A stretch of 64,000 nt of DNA from Acidobacteriota bacterium (GCA_021778845.1 JAJYBU010000001.1:124001-188000); one strand, 5' to 3'. Counted from the stretch's first letter, positions 8,462 to 18,204 are shown. The notes: generated from the sequence alone by a model not told the origin. Numbers and translations: made by a program.

Positions 8462-9646
8462 ATGACGGATACGAACTCGACCCTTGCTGCTGTGGCAGCA
8501 CCTACGCCGCTGCGCCGGACTGCGCTGCATGCAACCCACCTTGCGCACAAGGCACGCATGGTCGACTTCGGCGGATGGGATATGCCGGTGCAGTACAGCG
8601 GGCTGATTGACGAGCACATGGCGGTGCGGACCGGGGTGGGCGTGTTCGATGTGTCGCACATGGGCGATATTCAACTGCGCGGACCAAACTCGCTGGCTGC
8701 GGTGCAGAAGCTGCTGATGAATGACGCGACGAAGCTGCAGGTGGGGCAGGCGCACTACTCGGCGATGCTGTATCCCAATGGCACGTTCGTCGATGATGTG
8801 ATTCTGCATAAGCTGAGCGAGAACGATTACCTGATCGTGATCAACGCCGGCACGCGCGAGAAGGATGTGCAGTGGGTGCGGAAGACGATTGGCAGCATGA
8901 GCGGGCTGCACATCACCGACGTGAGCGACTTCTACACGCAGATCGCCATACAGGGACCGAAGGCGCAGGCAACGCTGCAAAAGCTGACCGGAGTGGACCT
9001 GGCACCGATTAAAAACTACTGGTTCACGTGGGGGCAGGTGTGCGGTCTGCACAATGTGCTGATCGCGCGCACGGGCTATACGGGCGAGGATGGGTTCGAG
9101 ATTTACATTCCGGCAGACGAGGCGACCAGCGCGCGGGTGTGGGCGGAGGTGCTGAAGGCTGGCGAGGAGTTTGGTGCGATTCCGTGCGGATTGGGCGCGC
9201 GCAATACGCTGCGACTGGAGTCGGCGATGGCGCTGTATGGGCATGAGATTTCTGACTCGCTGAATGTGTGGGAGGCGAACCTGGGGCGGTATTGCAAGAT
9301 GGATAAGGGCGTCGATTTTGTGGGGCGCGAGGCGTTGCTGAAGGTGCAGAACGACGGCGGACCGACGAAGCGACTGGTGGGGCTGGAGATGATCGAGCGC
9401 GGGATTGGGCGCGACGGGTATCCGGTGTTCTCGCTGGAGGGCGAGCGGATTGGCGAGATCACCAGCGGATCACCGGCACCGTTTCTGAAGAAGAATATTG
9501 CGCTGGCGTATGTGCCGATGGCGTTCGTTGAGCTGGGGACCGAGGTTGCCGTCGAGGTCCGCGGGCAGAAGGTGAAGGCGCAGGTTGTGCCCACGCCGTT
9601 CTACAAGCGGGCGAAGACGGCTACGGCTCCAGTTGCGAATGGCTGA
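8462..9646 (+). CDS. gcvT: Aminomethyltransferase (glycine cleavage T protein)
   Basis: 394 aa. Transfers the methylene group from aminomethyl-lipoyl H protein to tetrahydrofolate, releasing ammonia. Shows the GcvT folate-binding fold: [11 protein letters not shown] and [10 protein letters not shown] near the N-terminus, [14 protein letters not shown] in the middle, [11 protein letters not shown]-type segment (here [15 protein letters not shown]) and the [19 protein letters not shown] barrel domain at the end. ATG 8462 has AAGGCAG upstream. First of four collinear gcv genes; a hairpin lies in its leader. No glycine riboswitch motif was seen upstream. Confidence 0.97.
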   Translation: MTDTNSTLAAVAAPTPLRRTALHATHLAHKARMVDFGGWDMPVQYSGLIDEHMAVRTGVGVFDVSHMGDIQLRGPNSLAAVQKLLMNDATKLQVGQAHYSAMLYPNGTFVDDVILHKLSENDYLIVINAGTREKDVQWVRKTIGSMSGLHITDVSDFYTQIAIQGPKAQATLQKLTGVDLAPIKNYWFTWGQVCGLHNVLIARTGYTGEDGFEIYIPADEATSARVWAEVLKAGEEFGAIPCGLGARNTLRLESAMALYGHEISDSLNVWEANLGRYCKMDKGVDFVGREALLKVQNDGGPTKRLVGLEMIERGIGRDGYPVFSLEGERIGEITSGSPAPFLKKNIALAYVPMAFVELGTEVAVEVRGQKVKAQVVPTPFYKRAKTATAPVANG

Positions 9647-9785
9647 GTGTGGGCTTTGTGCGTTTATCAGCCGGCGATATCCGGTGTTCGCTTTCCACCG
9701 CTGCGCTGCCTACAATTGGCTAAGAACAATTTCAGTCTCAGAGTCATAGAACCTATCTACCCAAGAGTTAATTTAACGAGGAATC

Positions 9786-10172
9786 ATGAGCTATCCCGAG
9801 AACTATCGTTACGCCAAATCGCATGAATGGCTGCTGCTGGACGGCGACACCGCGACGGTCGGCATTACGGACTACGCGCAGGAGTCGCTGGGCGACATCG
9901 TGTTTGTGGAGTTGCCGAAGGTTGGGCAGGAGATTGAGGCTGGAGCGACGTTCGGCTCTGTTGAATCGGTGAAGGCGGTGAGCGATCTGTACTCGCCGGT
10001 GAGCGGCACGGTGACGGCGATCAATGAGGCGCTGAACGGGGCGCCGGAGACGATCAATACGGCAGCCAACGAGACCTGGATTATCAAGCTCGCGGTGAAG
10101 AACGCGCCAGCGGATGGTCTGCTGAGTGCAGCCGAGTATGAGAAGTTTGTGGCCGAAGAGACGGGGCACTAG
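9786..10172 (+). CDS. gcvH: Glycine cleavage system H protein
   Basis: 128 aa, the usual family length. Carries the lipoyl arm that shuttles between P, T and L proteins. The lipoylation loop GSVESVKAVSDLYSPVSG places the modified lysine at residue 63, followed by the conserved SGTVTAIN hairpin. An AACGAGGAATC sequence before the ATG serves as ribosome binding site. 139 bases after gcvT and 76 before gcvPA on the same strand. Confidence 0.97.
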   Translation: MSYPENYRYAKSHEWLLLDGDTATVGITDYAQESLGDIVFVELPKVGQEIEAGATFGSVESVKAVSDLYSPVSGTVTAINEALNGAPETINTAANETWIIKLAVKNAPADGLLSAAEYEKFVAEETGH

Positions 10173-10182
10173 AGAGATTTGC

Positions 10183-10225
10183 GATCCCACCCGTCCGCAG
10201 AAGCGCGTACGGATGGGGCACCCGG
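10183..10225. repeat. Candidate dispersed hairpin repeat between gcvH and gcvPA
   Basis: A GATCCCACCC start and GGATGGGGCACCCGG end bracket an imperfect stem (CCGTCCGC against GCGTACGG, one mismatch). From memory this looks like intergenic palindromic elements common in Terriglobia genomes, with constant ends and variable stem. Only one copy is seen in this window, so repeat status is inferred, not shown. Confidence 0.4.
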
Positions 10226-10248
10226 AATGTGGGTGAGAGAGGTTGTGT

Positions 10249-11652
10249 ATGCGTTATTTGCCGAAGTCGCCTGCTGACCGCGAGGCTATGCTCGCTGAGA
10301 TTGGCGTGCCGTCGATTGAGAGTTTGTTTGAGACGATTCCTGCGGAGTATCGGCTGACGGAAGATTTGAAGATTCCGCGGCAACATTCGGAGTCGGAGAT
10401 TCTGGAGCGCTTCCGCGCCTTTGGCTCGAACCTTGCCAGCGGCGATGCGGAAGAGTTGGCTGTGCAGCCTGCCGGGAGGCTGTTTGCGAGCTTCCTCGGC
10501 GCGGGAGCGTATCGGCATTACCGGCCGGTGATCATCGATTCGCTGGTGCAGCGCGGAGAGTTTCTGACAAGCTATACGCCATACCAGCCGGAGATCTCGC
10601 AGGGCACGCTGCAGGCGATGTTCGAGTTCCAGACGATGATCTGCGAACTGACGGGGATGGAGATTGCGAATGCGAGCATGTATGACGGCTCGACAGGTGC
10701 GGCGGAGTCTGTGCTGATGGCGTGCCGCGTGACCGGGCGACAGGGTGCGGTGGTCGCGCGGACCGTGCATCCGGAGTACCGCGAAGTGCTGGCAACGGTG
10801 ACCCGGCATCAGGAGATTTCGATTACGGAGTTCGGCTATATCGCCGACACCGGGAGGGTGGATCTGGCCGCGCTGGAGGCGGCGATTACAGACGAGACGG
10901 CATGCGTGCTGATCCAGTCGCCGAACTTCTTTGGGACGATTGAGGATGTGGCCGCCATTGCGGAGATGGCGCATAAGAAGGGTGCGCTGCTGATCGTTTC
11001 GATTGCAGAGGCGGTTTCGCTTGGCGTGGTGAAGGCTCCCGTCGAGGCGGATATTGTTTCGCTGGAGGCGCAGAGCTTTGGCGTTGCTGTGGGCTTTGGT
11101 GGGCCGTACTGCGGCGTGATTGCCTGCAAGGAAAAGTTCCTGCGGCAGATGCCGGGACGGCTTGTTGGCGAGACGAAGGACACGAATGGAAAGCGGGGAT
11201 GGGTGCTGACGCTGAGTACGCGCGAGCAGCATATCCGACGCGAGAAGGCTACGTCGAATATCTGCACGAACCAGGCGCTGGTTGCGCTGATGGTGACGAT
11301 CTTCATGACGGTGTATGGCAAGCAGGGTCTGCGGGAACTCGCGGAGCAGAATCTGGCGAAGGCGGCTTACCTGCGGAAGGCGCTGCTGGATGCAGGTGCG
11401 ACGACAAAGTTCGATGGCACGCCGCGGTTTCACGAGTTCGTGCTGACGACGAAGGAATCAGCCGCAGCGGCGAATGCGAAGCTGCTGGAGAAACAGATCG
11501 TAGGCGGGCTGGCGCTGGCGAAGTGGTATCCGGAACTGGGTGAGGGAGCGACGCTGTGGTGCGCGACCGAGATGACGACCAAGGCGCAGATGGACGCAGC
11601 CGCGGCGGTGATCGCAGGTGTTCGCGAGCAAGAACTGGTAGGAGCGAAGTAG
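10249..11652 (+). CDS. gcvPA: Glycine dehydrogenase (decarboxylating) subunit 1
   Basis: 467 aa. N-terminal-half subunit of the split P protein; with GcvPB it forms the PLP enzyme that decarboxylates glycine onto H protein. Typical features: [15 protein letters not shown] start, [28 protein letters not shown], and [12 protein letters not shown] followed by [11 protein letters not shown]. The start at ATG 10249 has GAGAGAGG six bases before it; a TTG two codons earlier is less likely. Its partner gcvPB follows after one intervening small gene. Confidence 0.96.
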   Translation: MRYLPKSPADREAMLAEIGVPSIESLFETIPAEYRLTEDLKIPRQHSESEILERFRAFGSNLASGDAEELAVQPAGRLFASFLGAGAYRHYRPVIIDSLVQRGEFLTSYTPYQPEISQGTLQAMFEFQTMICELTGMEIANASMYDGSTGAAESVLMACRVTGRQGAVVARTVHPEYREVLATVTRHQEISITEFGYIADTGRVDLAALEAAITDETACVLIQSPNFFGTIEDVAAIAEMAHKKGALLIVSIAEAVSLGVVKAPVEADIVSLEAQSFGVAVGFGGPYCGVIACKEKFLRQMPGRLVGETKDTNGKRGWVLTLSTREQHIRREKATSNICTNQALVALMVTIFMTVYGKQGLRELAEQNLAKAAYLRKALLDAGATTKFDGTPRFHEFVLTTKESAAAANAKLLEKQIVGGLALAKWYPELGEGATLWCATEMTTKAQMDAAAAVIAGVREQELVGAK

Positions 11653-11654
11653 TT

Positions 11655-11999
11655 ATGGACATCAGCGCGATTGAGGGGCAGGAGCTGACGGCGGTGGAGT
11701 TTGTTGGCGACTATCTGCGGCTGCGCTTTGATGGGCCGATGCTGACGCTGTATGGGTGGCCACATATTTTGCTTGCGGATTTTTCGATTGCGTATGGAGA
11801 ACCGGAGTATCGAAATGCGCTGTGCGCGCAGATTGGCGAGATGGTCGCGAAGGCGGCGCTGGATGAGATGGAAGCGCTGACTGTGGAGTTTGAAAGTGGC
11901 ACCGTGATTGCGCTGAGCCTGCGAGAAGAAGAGTTGGATGGGCCGGAGGCTGGGAGTTATTCGGCTGATGGTTCGGGCATGGATGAAGAGGATTTTTAG
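11655..11999 (+). CDS. Hypothetical protein between gcvPA and gcvPB
   Basis: 114 aa, no recognised domain. Begins MDISAIEGQELTAVEFVGDYL and continues as alternating strands (LRFDGPMLTLYGWPHIL, TVEFESGTVIALSL) separated by a helix (NALCAQIGEMVAKAALDEME), then an acidic disordered tail. The composition fits a small soluble alpha/beta protein. It starts 2 bases after the gcvPA stop, so it is almost surely translated from the gcv transcript. Its place inside the operon suggests a role with glycine cleavage or simple hitch-hiking; neither can be decided here. Confidence 0.75.
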   Translation: MDISAIEGQELTAVEFVGDYLRLRFDGPMLTLYGWPHILLADFSIAYGEPEYRNALCAQIGEMVAKAALDEMEALTVEFESGTVIALSLREEELDGPEAGSYSADGSGMDEEDF

Positions 12000-12010
12000 C
12001 CTGGATACAA

Positions 12011-12039
12011 AGCAGATCCTTCGCTTTGCTCAGGATGAC
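12011..12039 (+). repeat. Dispersed 29-bp repeat, copy 1
   Basis: AGCAGATCCTTCGCT followed by TTGCTCAGGATGAC. A second copy with 27 of 29 identical bases lies on the opposite strand at 46914-46942; the differences are two adjacent bases in the middle. Sits in the gap before gcvPB. Similar elements are, from memory, frequent between genes in Acidobacteria. Confidence 0.75.
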
Positions 12040-12113
12040 AACGCTGAGGAAGTATGGGAGCTGAGCGAACGCACAATCCAAGTGGCAGAGTTTGAGCGTT
12101 GGCAGGAAGAGGA

Positions 12114-13622
12114 ATGATGGCAGATAAGTTTGTTGGAACGCCGAAGAAGGCTACGACGCATGTGAATCAGAATGAAGACTTGATTTTTGAGAAGTCTTCG
12201 GCGGGAAAGAAGGCGTATCGGCTGGCGCAACTGGATGTGCCGGCGGTGGACACGGCTTCCCTGCTGGGAAACACGATGCGGACTGATGGGTTGGGCGTGA
12301 TGCCGGAGCTGAGTGAGATTGAGATCATTCGACACTTCACGCGACTTTCAACGTGGAACTACGCGATTGATCTGGGGATGTATCCGCTGGGGTCGTGCAC
12401 GATGAAGTACAACCCAAGGATTAATGAGGCGGTGGCGCGGATTGAGGGATTGGCCGAGGCGCATCCGTATCAGCCGGAGTCGCTGAGCCAGGGCGCGCTG
12501 GGAATCATGAAGCTGCTGAGCGAGTGCCTGATTGAGATTACGGGCATGGACACGATTACGCTGCAGCCGGCGGCGGGGGCGCAGGGGGAGTTTACCGGGA
12601 TCCTGATGGTGAGGGCGTACCACGAGGCGAAGGGGAATGCGCGGAAGAAGATCATCATTCCGGACTCGGCGCATGGGACGAATCCGGCGACGGCCGCGAT
12701 GTGCGGCTATGAGGTGGCAAACCTGAAGTCGAATGCGCTGGGGATGGTGGATCTTGCAGAGCTGGAGCGCATGGTGGATGAGGATGTGGCCGCGCTGATG
12801 CTGACAAACCCATCGACCATCGGCGTGTTCGAGAGCGACATCCACAAGATCGCGGATATCCTCCATGCGAAGGGAGCGCTGCTCTACATGGATGGCGCGA
12901 ATATGAATGCGCTGTGCGGGAAGACGCGGCCGGGTGATTTCGGCGTGGACGTGATGCATCTGAATCTGCATAAGACGTTTTCGACGCCACATGGTGGCGG
13001 TGGGCCGGGGTCGGGGCCGGTGGCCTGCAAGAAGATTCTGGAGCCGTTTTTGCCGACGCCGGTGGTGAAGACGAATGCCGATGGATCACTGCGGCTCGAC
13101 TACAACCGGCCGCAGAGTGTGGGACGTGTGCGGGCGTGGTATGGGAACTTCGGGATGTTCATTCGAGCGCTGGCGTACATCCTGGCGAATGGGCCGGACG
13201 GGCTGCGGCAGACGACTGAGGACGCGGTGCTGAATGCGAACTACCTTCGCGCCAGGCTGGATGGGACGTTTGACCTGCCGTTCAAGTCACCGTCGCTGCA
13301 TGAGGTGGTGTTCAGCGACAGACTGCAGGCCAGGAACGGCGTGAAGACCGGCGACATGGGCAAGCGGCTGATCGACTACGGCTTCCATGCGTATACCGTC
13401 AGCTTCCCAATGGTGGTGCATGGGGCGATGATGATTGAGCCGACCGAGAGCGAGAGCCGCGAGGAGCTCGATCTGCTGGTCGACGCGCTGAAACAGATTG
13501 CGCGGGAGGCGGAGGAGAATCCGGAGGTGGTGCAGACGGCTCCACATACGACGCGGATTCAGCGACTGGATGAGACGACGGCGGCGAGAAAGCCGGTGCT
13601 TCGCTGGAAGGCTCCGGCTTAG
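12114..13622 (+). CDS. gcvPB: Glycine dehydrogenase (decarboxylating) subunit 2
   Basis: 502 aa. C-terminal-half, catalytic subunit of the split P protein. The PLP lysine lies in HLNLHKTFSTPHGGGGPG. Other family segments: MYPLGSCTMKYNPRINE, LQPAAGAQGEFTG, IPDSAHGTNPA and MTNPST-like LTNPSTIGVFE. The start is ATG 12114 or the adjacent ATG 12117, behind AGGAAGAGGA; the two cannot be told apart. Completes T-H-P1-P2; the lipoamide dehydrogenase (L protein) is not in the window. Confidence 0.96.
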   Translation: MMADKFVGTPKKATTHVNQNEDLIFEKSSAGKKAYRLAQLDVPAVDTASLLGNTMRTDGLGVMPELSEIEIIRHFTRLSTWNYAIDLGMYPLGSCTMKYNPRINEAVARIEGLAEAHPYQPESLSQGALGIMKLLSECLIEITGMDTITLQPAAGAQGEFTGILMVRAYHEAKGNARKKIIIPDSAHGTNPATAAMCGYEVANLKSNALGMVDLAELERMVDEDVAALMLTNPSTIGVFESDIHKIADILHAKGALLYMDGANMNALCGKTRPGDFGVDVMHLNLHKTFSTPHGGGGPGSGPVACKKILEPFLPTPVVKTNADGSLRLDYNRPQSVGRVRAWYGNFGMFIRALAYILANGPDGLRQTTEDAVLNANYLRARLDGTFDLPFKSPSLHEVVFSDRLQARNGVKTGDMGKRLIDYGFHAYTVSFPMVVHGAMMIEPTESESREELDLLVDALKQIAREAEENPEVVQTAPHTTRIQRLDETTAARKPVLRWKAPA

Positions 13623-13684
13623 CCTGCTACGCTGATGCCGGACACGGCGGCGAAGGAGTGGTAGGGACTGCGACGAAGCGTGCA

Positions 13685-13716
13685 GCCTCGTCGCTGAGCA
13701 GGCTCAACGACGAGGC
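13685..13716. terminator. Hairpin between convergent gcvPB and DUF2911 gene
   Basis: Perfect 9-bp inverted repeat GCCTCGTCG (13685-13693) and CGACGAGGC (13708-13716), 14-base loop, in a 125-base convergent gap. No clear T run follows, so it may be a weak terminator or a repeat arm. Confidence 0.4.
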
Positions 13717-13747
13717 CGCTGCGAGGCGGGGACGGACGTAAGCAGCG

Positions 13748-14332
13748 TTATTTTGCGGCTTCGATCTTGACGGACTCGTCGGTGGTCTCCCACTTGATGT
13801 GGAGTTCGGTGGAGTTCTTCTTCGTGTTCTCAAAGCTGATGGTCATGGACTCCTGCGGCGCGGGGAGTTTGGCACCGTGCATGGGGGTGCGGCCGAGGTC
13901 ATTGCCCTCTGGGTAGGGAATGCCCCACTCACCGGTCTTCTTGCTGACGATCAGCAGCCAGGGCGTTCCGGGTGCGGCTGGCAACGTGAAGAGCGTATAG
14001 CTGCCGGCGGGGACGGTCAGGTCACCGATCTTGAGGTTGCCGGTGGTGACAAGGCTGGTGGCGGGGTTGGCGCCAGTGCGCCATTCCTTGCCATAGGGCA
14101 CGAGGCCCCCCATGATGACGCGGCCGCGCATGGCAGGCGAGTTGTAGTGGATGGTGATCTTCGCGCCGTCGAGCGAGACGTCGGTCATGGCGGCTGGGCT
14201 GAGCATCGGCTTAGCGGGAGCGGCGCTGGGCTTGGCCGGCATGTCCATTCCACTCATCTGGGCTGAGGCGCCGAGCGTTGCGGCGAAGGTGAGGGCGAGG
14301 ACGAGAGCAGTGCTGCGGACAGGAGTCTTCAT
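13748..14332 (-). CDS. Secreted DUF2911 protein
   Basis: 194 aa. Signal peptide with cleavage near ASA-QMSG, a Met/Pro/Ala-rich linker, then the DUF2911 core: ITIHYNSPAMRGRVIMGGLVPYGKEWRTGANPAT in two parts, DLTVPAGSYTLFTLP, and WGIPYP. Such proteins are common in Acidobacteriota and Bacteroidota; no activity is established. A final beta segment ELHIKWETTDESVKIEA closes the fold. Predicted periplasmic. Convergent with gcvPB. Confidence 0.88.
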   Translation of the reverse strand: MKTPVRSTALVLALTFAATLGASAQMSGMDMPAKPSAAPAKPMLSPAAMTDVSLDGAKITIHYNSPAMRGRVIMGGLVPYGKEWRTGANPATSLVTTGNLKIGDLTVPAGSYTLFTLPAAPGTPWLLIVSKKTGEWGIPYPEGNDLGRTPMHGAKLPAPQESMTISFENTKKNSTELHIKWETTDESVKIEAAK

Positions 14333-14412
14333 GGTTGCTATGCTACTCCCAAGCCGTTGATTCCTGACAGTAGTCTCCGCGACGGACGGGGTTTCTGCTA
14401 GGCTAGAAGCAT

Positions 14413-14489
14413 GCGCCCGTAGCTCAGCTGGATAGAGCGGCAGCCTCCGAAGCTGTAGGTCAGAAGTTCGAATCTTCTCGGGCGCACCA
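14413..14489 (+). tRNA. tRNA-Arg (anticodon CCG)
   Basis: 77 bases including encoded CCA. The acceptor stem GCGCCCG pairs with CGGGCGC (14479-14485), discriminator A. D arm GCTCAGCTGGATAGAGC, anticodon loop CTCCGAA giving CCG at the anticodon (reads CGG, Arg), and a T loop containing TTCGAAT. All four arms form. It is not followed by an integrase gene. Confidence 0.96.
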
Positions 14490-14532
14490 TCTCCCCTCCT
14501 CCCAACTTAAATCCATGGTCCAACTTCGCACT

Positions 14533-15282
14533 TCAACCCCAGGCGTCGACGGTGACGGGGCGTGTGCCTTCGCGGCGGAAGCGATGGAGTAGTTGCGCGG
14601 TGGCTTGAACGGTCGCGCGGCGATCGACGCCGATGGCCTTCTGGTGTCCGTCGTGCAGCAGGATGTTGGCTCCGGTGTGATGGAACCGCGCTCGGCGGCG
14701 ACCCTTCTCAACGTGGGCCAGGATGCGTTCTGCGCTGATGGGCTGCCAGTCGAATCCCATCACGTTCCACTGCACGAGCTTGAGGCCCAACTCCTCGGCG
14801 GCGCGGAAGACCATGGGGCGGCGCGCTCCGTGCGGTGGGCGGAGGTAGTGGACGGGAGCACCGATCGCGTCTTCAAGAGCCTCGTTGCAGGCGCGGAGTT
14901 CTTCCCGGATGATGCGGGAGGATTGAAAGCTGAGCCAGGGGTGCGTCTGGGTATGGTTGCCGATGAGGTGGCCTGCGGCGTAGACGCGGCGCACGATCTC
15001 CGGCCTCTGGCGGACAAAGCGGCCGATCATGAAGAAGGTCGCGCGGGCGTTGTGGTGGTCGAGGAGATCGAGGAGTTGGTCGGTCGCGGCGTCGTTGGGA
15101 CCGTCGTCGTAAGTGAGCGCTGCCTCGCGGGGGTCGGCGCCCGCGACGATGGTGTGGCCGAAGAGCTGCGATCCCGGGCTTAGCCCCGCATAGGTCAGAG
15201 TAGCCGCAGCGGCAAAGCCGGCCAGCGACGCAGCACCAATCGCCAGTTCCGGCGCGACACGCGAGATGCTCGGGCTGATCAT
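14533..15282 (-). CDS. Polysaccharide deacetylase family protein
   Basis: 249 aa. An N-terminal hydrophobic segment (ELAIGAASLAGFAAAATLTYAG) suggests membrane anchoring or export. NodB homology domain motifs: TYDDGP (catalytic base and metal Asp), HTQTHPW (metal His pair), RPPHGARRP, and LLHDGH near the end. Removes N-acetyl groups from cell-wall or exported polysaccharide; the substrate is unknown. The start ATG lies two bases after the bcp stop, so the two genes share an operon. Confidence 0.9.
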   Translation of the reverse strand: MISPSISRVAPELAIGAASLAGFAAAATLTYAGLSPGSQLFGHTIVAGADPREAALTYDDGPNDAATDQLLDLLDHHNARATFFMIGRFVRQRPEIVRRVYAAGHLIGNHTQTHPWLSFQSSRIIREELRACNEALEDAIGAPVHYLRPPHGARRPMVFRAAEELGLKLVQWNVMGFDWQPISAERILAHVEKGRRRARFHHTGANILLHDGHQKAIGVDRRATVQATAQLLHRFRREGTRPVTVDAWG

Positions 15283-15284
15283 GC

Positions 15285-15740
15285 TTACTTCTTCAACAGC
15301 GCAAGGACTTCTTCGGCGTGGCCTTCGGGCTTGACCTTGTTGAACTCGTGGATAAGCCTCTGGTCGGGACCGATGACGTAGGTGGTGCGCTCGATTCCGG
15401 TGACCTTCTTGCCGTACATATTCTTCTGCTTGATGACTCCGAAGCGGTTGCAAATGGTCTGGTCTGCGTCGGCGAGCAAGGGGTACGGGAGGTCGTACTT
15501 GTCGGCGAACTTCTTCTGCGCCTTGACGGTATCGCGGGAGATGCCGAGGACGACGACTCCGGCCTTCTGGAGCTTTTTGAAGTGGTCGCGAAAGCCGCAG
15601 GCCTCGATGGTGCAGCCAGGCGTGTCAGCCCTGGGATAGAAGAAGAGTACGACAGGCTTGCCGGCGAAGTCAGTGAGGCTGACGGTGTTGCCGTCCTGGT
15701 CGGGCAGGGTGAAGTCTTCTACTACGTCGCCTACTTGCAT
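15285..15740 (-). CDS. bcp: Thiol peroxidase, Bcp/PrxQ type
   Basis: 151 aa. Thioredoxin-dependent peroxiredoxin that reduces hydrogen and organic peroxides in the cytoplasm. The peroxidatic Cys43 is in FYPRADTPGCT and the resolving Cys48 in EACGF, the five-residue spacing typical of PrxQ. The thioredoxin-fold start DFTLPDQDGN is clear. It is followed by the deacetylase gene after two bases. Confidence 0.96.
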   Translation of the reverse strand: MQVGDVVEDFTLPDQDGNTVSLTDFAGKPVVLFFYPRADTPGCTIEACGFRDHFKKLQKAGVVVLGISRDTVKAQKKFADKYDLPYPLLADADQTICNRFGVIKQKNMYGKKVTGIERTTYVIGPDQRLIHEFNKVKPEGHAEEVLALLKK

Positions 15741-15794
15741 GAATCATCTCCTGAACGCTGTCGTAGCCGTTTGGCCGCTGCGACGGGTTTCGGT

Positions 15795-17585
15795 TTAGGC
15801 CAGCACAGACTGGGGCGCTTCGTCGTCGATGATGACCTGGTTGGAGGCCGCAATCGAAGCAGAGGGCGGGAAGTAGGCGTTCGCAACATACTGGCCGAGC
15901 ATGCGATGGGTATTGAAGTAGGTGCCGTTGATGGCGATGCAGTGGCGGCGCAGACGCGCCCAGCGGGCCTTGTCGGCGAACATGGGGGCAACGGCGTTCT
16001 CGAGCTTGTCATAGACGCGCTCGGCTTCGATGCCCTCGTTTTCGCAGTTCTCGATGGCCCAGCCGGTGATGCCCTCCGCACATCCCTCTACCCACCAGCC
16101 ATCGAGCACGCTGAGGCTGGGCACGCCGTTGAGCGCTGCCTTCATGCCGCTGGTGCCCGATGCTTCGTAGGGCCGAAGCGGGGTGTTGAGCCACACATCC
16201 ACGCCGTTGGTGAGTTGCTCGCCGAGGTCCCAGTCATAATTTTCGAGGTACAGGACACGCAGCTTGCTGGACTCAAGTTTGGCGGCAACCGAGAAGATAT
16301 CGCGGATGAGGCCCTTGCCCGCGTTGTCGGCAGGATGCGCTTTGCCAGCCATCAGGATCTGCAGTCCGCCAATGCGATCGGCGATCTCGATGAGACGCTC
16401 GGGCGAGTGCAGAACGAGGTTGGCGCGCTTGTAGGTGGCCACGCGCCGCGCGAAGCCCAGCGTCAACACCTTGGGGTCAAGCTCAACGCCCGTCCGCTGC
16501 TTCACGGTTGCGAGCAGGCGCAGCTTGCTGGGTGCATGTGTGGCCTCAATGACCTCAGGCTCGATGCCGTAGACCGAGCGGAAGTACTGATTGTCGTGAC
16601 GCCACTCGGGAACTTCCCTGTCGAGCAGTTGCTGGAAGGGCTGCGAGAGCCAGGTCGCCGCGTGCACGCCGTTGGTGATCGAGTGCACGGGATACTCCGG
16701 GAACATCTGCTGCGAGACCTTGCCGTGCAGCATGGCGACACCGTTGACGTAACGCGAGAAACGCAGCGCGACATAGGTCATATTCAGCAGGTCGTTGTGC
16801 AGGCAGCCGAAGCGTTCGATGACCGAGGAGCGGTCAGGACCAAGCACCTGCATCATCTGGTCGAGCCCGAATTTATCGTGACCTGCGGGGACCGGCGTGT
16901 GTGTGGTGAAGACGCAGGTCTGCTTGACGGCCTCAGCGTCCGCCTCGGTGGCGGTGTGCAGGGGTGAGGGTGCGACACGCGACTCCAGAAGGCCGATAGC
17001 CAGCAGCGCGGCGTGGCCCTCGTTCATGTGGCAGACCTCGGGCTCACAGCCCAGAGCGTGCAGGAGATGAATTCCGCCGAGGCCGAGAATGGCCTCCTGG
17101 CAGAGCCGGTAGTATGTGTCGCCGCCATAGAGATGGTCGGTGAGATGACGGTCCCAGGGGTCGTTTCCTTCAACGTCCGCATCCAGCAGGAACACAGGGA
17201 TGATGTGGCCAGTCACGCCCACCACATCGAAACGCCAGGCACACAGGGTAATTTCACGGCCCTGCAGGAGGATCGTGATGGTCTGGTTGGCCGAGGGCAG
17301 CGTGGACTCCGGCGACCATACGACGTCACTCTCGGACTGCTGTCCATTGGCTTCCAGATGCTGCTCAAAGTAGCCGCGGCGGTGCACCAGCGAGACCGCA
17401 ACGAGGGGAACTCCGGTGTCCGCGGCTGAGCGCAGCGAGTCGCCAGCCAGCATGCCCAGGCCGCCCGAGTAGGTCGGCAGAGTCTTGGCGAGGGCGATCT
17501 CCATGGAGAAGTACGCAATTTTGCGGCCCGATATGTCGAATACGGGGGAGTGAGGATCGGCGTGGCGGGGAGATGTAAGACTCAT
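15795..17585 (-). CDS. glgP: Alpha-glucan phosphorylase (GT35)
   Basis: 596 aa, shorter than E. coli GlgP and matching the compact alpha-glucan phosphorylase family. Releases glucose-1-phosphate from glycogen or maltodextrin. Features: AYFSMEIALAKTLPTYSGGLG at the N-terminus, CHMNEGHAAL, TTHTPVPAGHDKF, and the PLP-binding EASGTSGMKAALNG with its lysine. Cytoplasmic. Paired in function with glgC. The upstream 252 bases to the next gene hold no ORF and probably its promoter; the ribosome binding site is weak. Confidence 0.93.
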   Translation of the reverse strand: MSLTSPRHADPHSPVFDISGRKIAYFSMEIALAKTLPTYSGGLGMLAGDSLRSAADTGVPLVAVSLVHRRGYFEQHLEANGQQSESDVVWSPESTLPSANQTITILLQGREITLCAWRFDVVGVTGHIIPVFLLDADVEGNDPWDRHLTDHLYGGDTYYRLCQEAILGLGGIHLLHALGCEPEVCHMNEGHAALLAIGLLESRVAPSPLHTATEADAEAVKQTCVFTTHTPVPAGHDKFGLDQMMQVLGPDRSSVIERFGCLHNDLLNMTYVALRFSRYVNGVAMLHGKVSQQMFPEYPVHSITNGVHAATWLSQPFQQLLDREVPEWRHDNQYFRSVYGIEPEVIEATHAPSKLRLLATVKQRTGVELDPKVLTLGFARRVATYKRANLVLHSPERLIEIADRIGGLQILMAGKAHPADNAGKGLIRDIFSVAAKLESSKLRVLYLENYDWDLGEQLTNGVDVWLNTPLRPYEASGTSGMKAALNGVPSLSVLDGWWVEGCAEGITGWAIENCENEGIEAERVYDKLENAVAPMFADKARWARLRRHCIAINGTYFNTHRMLGQYVANAYFPPSASIAASNQVIIDDEAPQSVLA

Positions 17586-17837
17586 GATTTAGGGGAGATC
17601 CTCTTTCCAGGCCAGGTTCCTGACCCAGACGGTAACAATGCGATCAGAAAATTCATCGACAAAAATAGGTCGTCCGATCAGTGGATATCCCAATCGGGCT
17701 TCCATGCTCGAGAATTTCCTGCACCTATAGTTTATCAAGGTTTAAACAGAGAAAGTGAGCTCGTGAACCGATTTCGCTACCCAACCGAGCTATACAGGTT
17801 GGCGCGTGGATGAGCTCAAAATCGGATGCTGGATTTG

Positions 17838-18128
17838 CTAAATGCTCTTGAAGCCGAACTTCATGGCCAGGCCCAGAATGAAAGCCAGCATGAGCGCGAC
17901 GGTAGAGTTCAGCCAGGCAGGATGAATCCGCTTGCGCGCGGTCGCGATCAGCAGGAGAAGCACGTAGAGCGCGAGCATCAGCAGCACACCGTCGTATACG
18001 AAGACGCGTCCGGCTCCGATGCTGAAGCTGAGCTGAGGCATCACGTTGAAGGCGGGAAGCAGCGATCCAACGAAGAAGACGACAAGATAGAGGAGGAACT
18101 GTAGAACGATCGATAGAACACGCTTCAT
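17838..18128 (-). CDS. Small integral membrane protein
   Basis: 96 aa with three predicted membrane helices: VLSIVLQFLLYLVVFFVGSLL, VYDGVLLMLALYVLLLLIA and STVALMLAFILGLAMKF. A basic loop ARKRIHP between helices 2 and 3 suggests a cytoplasmic loop. No family recognised. Stands alone between glgP and the adenosine deaminase-like gene on the same strand. Confidence 0.7.
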   Translation of the reverse strand: MKRVLSIVLQFLLYLVVFFVGSLLPAFNVMPQLSFSIGAGRVFVYDGVLLMLALYVLLLLIATARKRIHPAWLNSTVALMLAFILGLAMKFGFKSI

Positions 18129-18204
18129 CGGACTTCCCTTCTTGCTGCAAAGCGAATCGTTGCTGCTGCAAGATTCAGTCTAGCGCAGCAGGAGGAGGTG
18201 GAGG

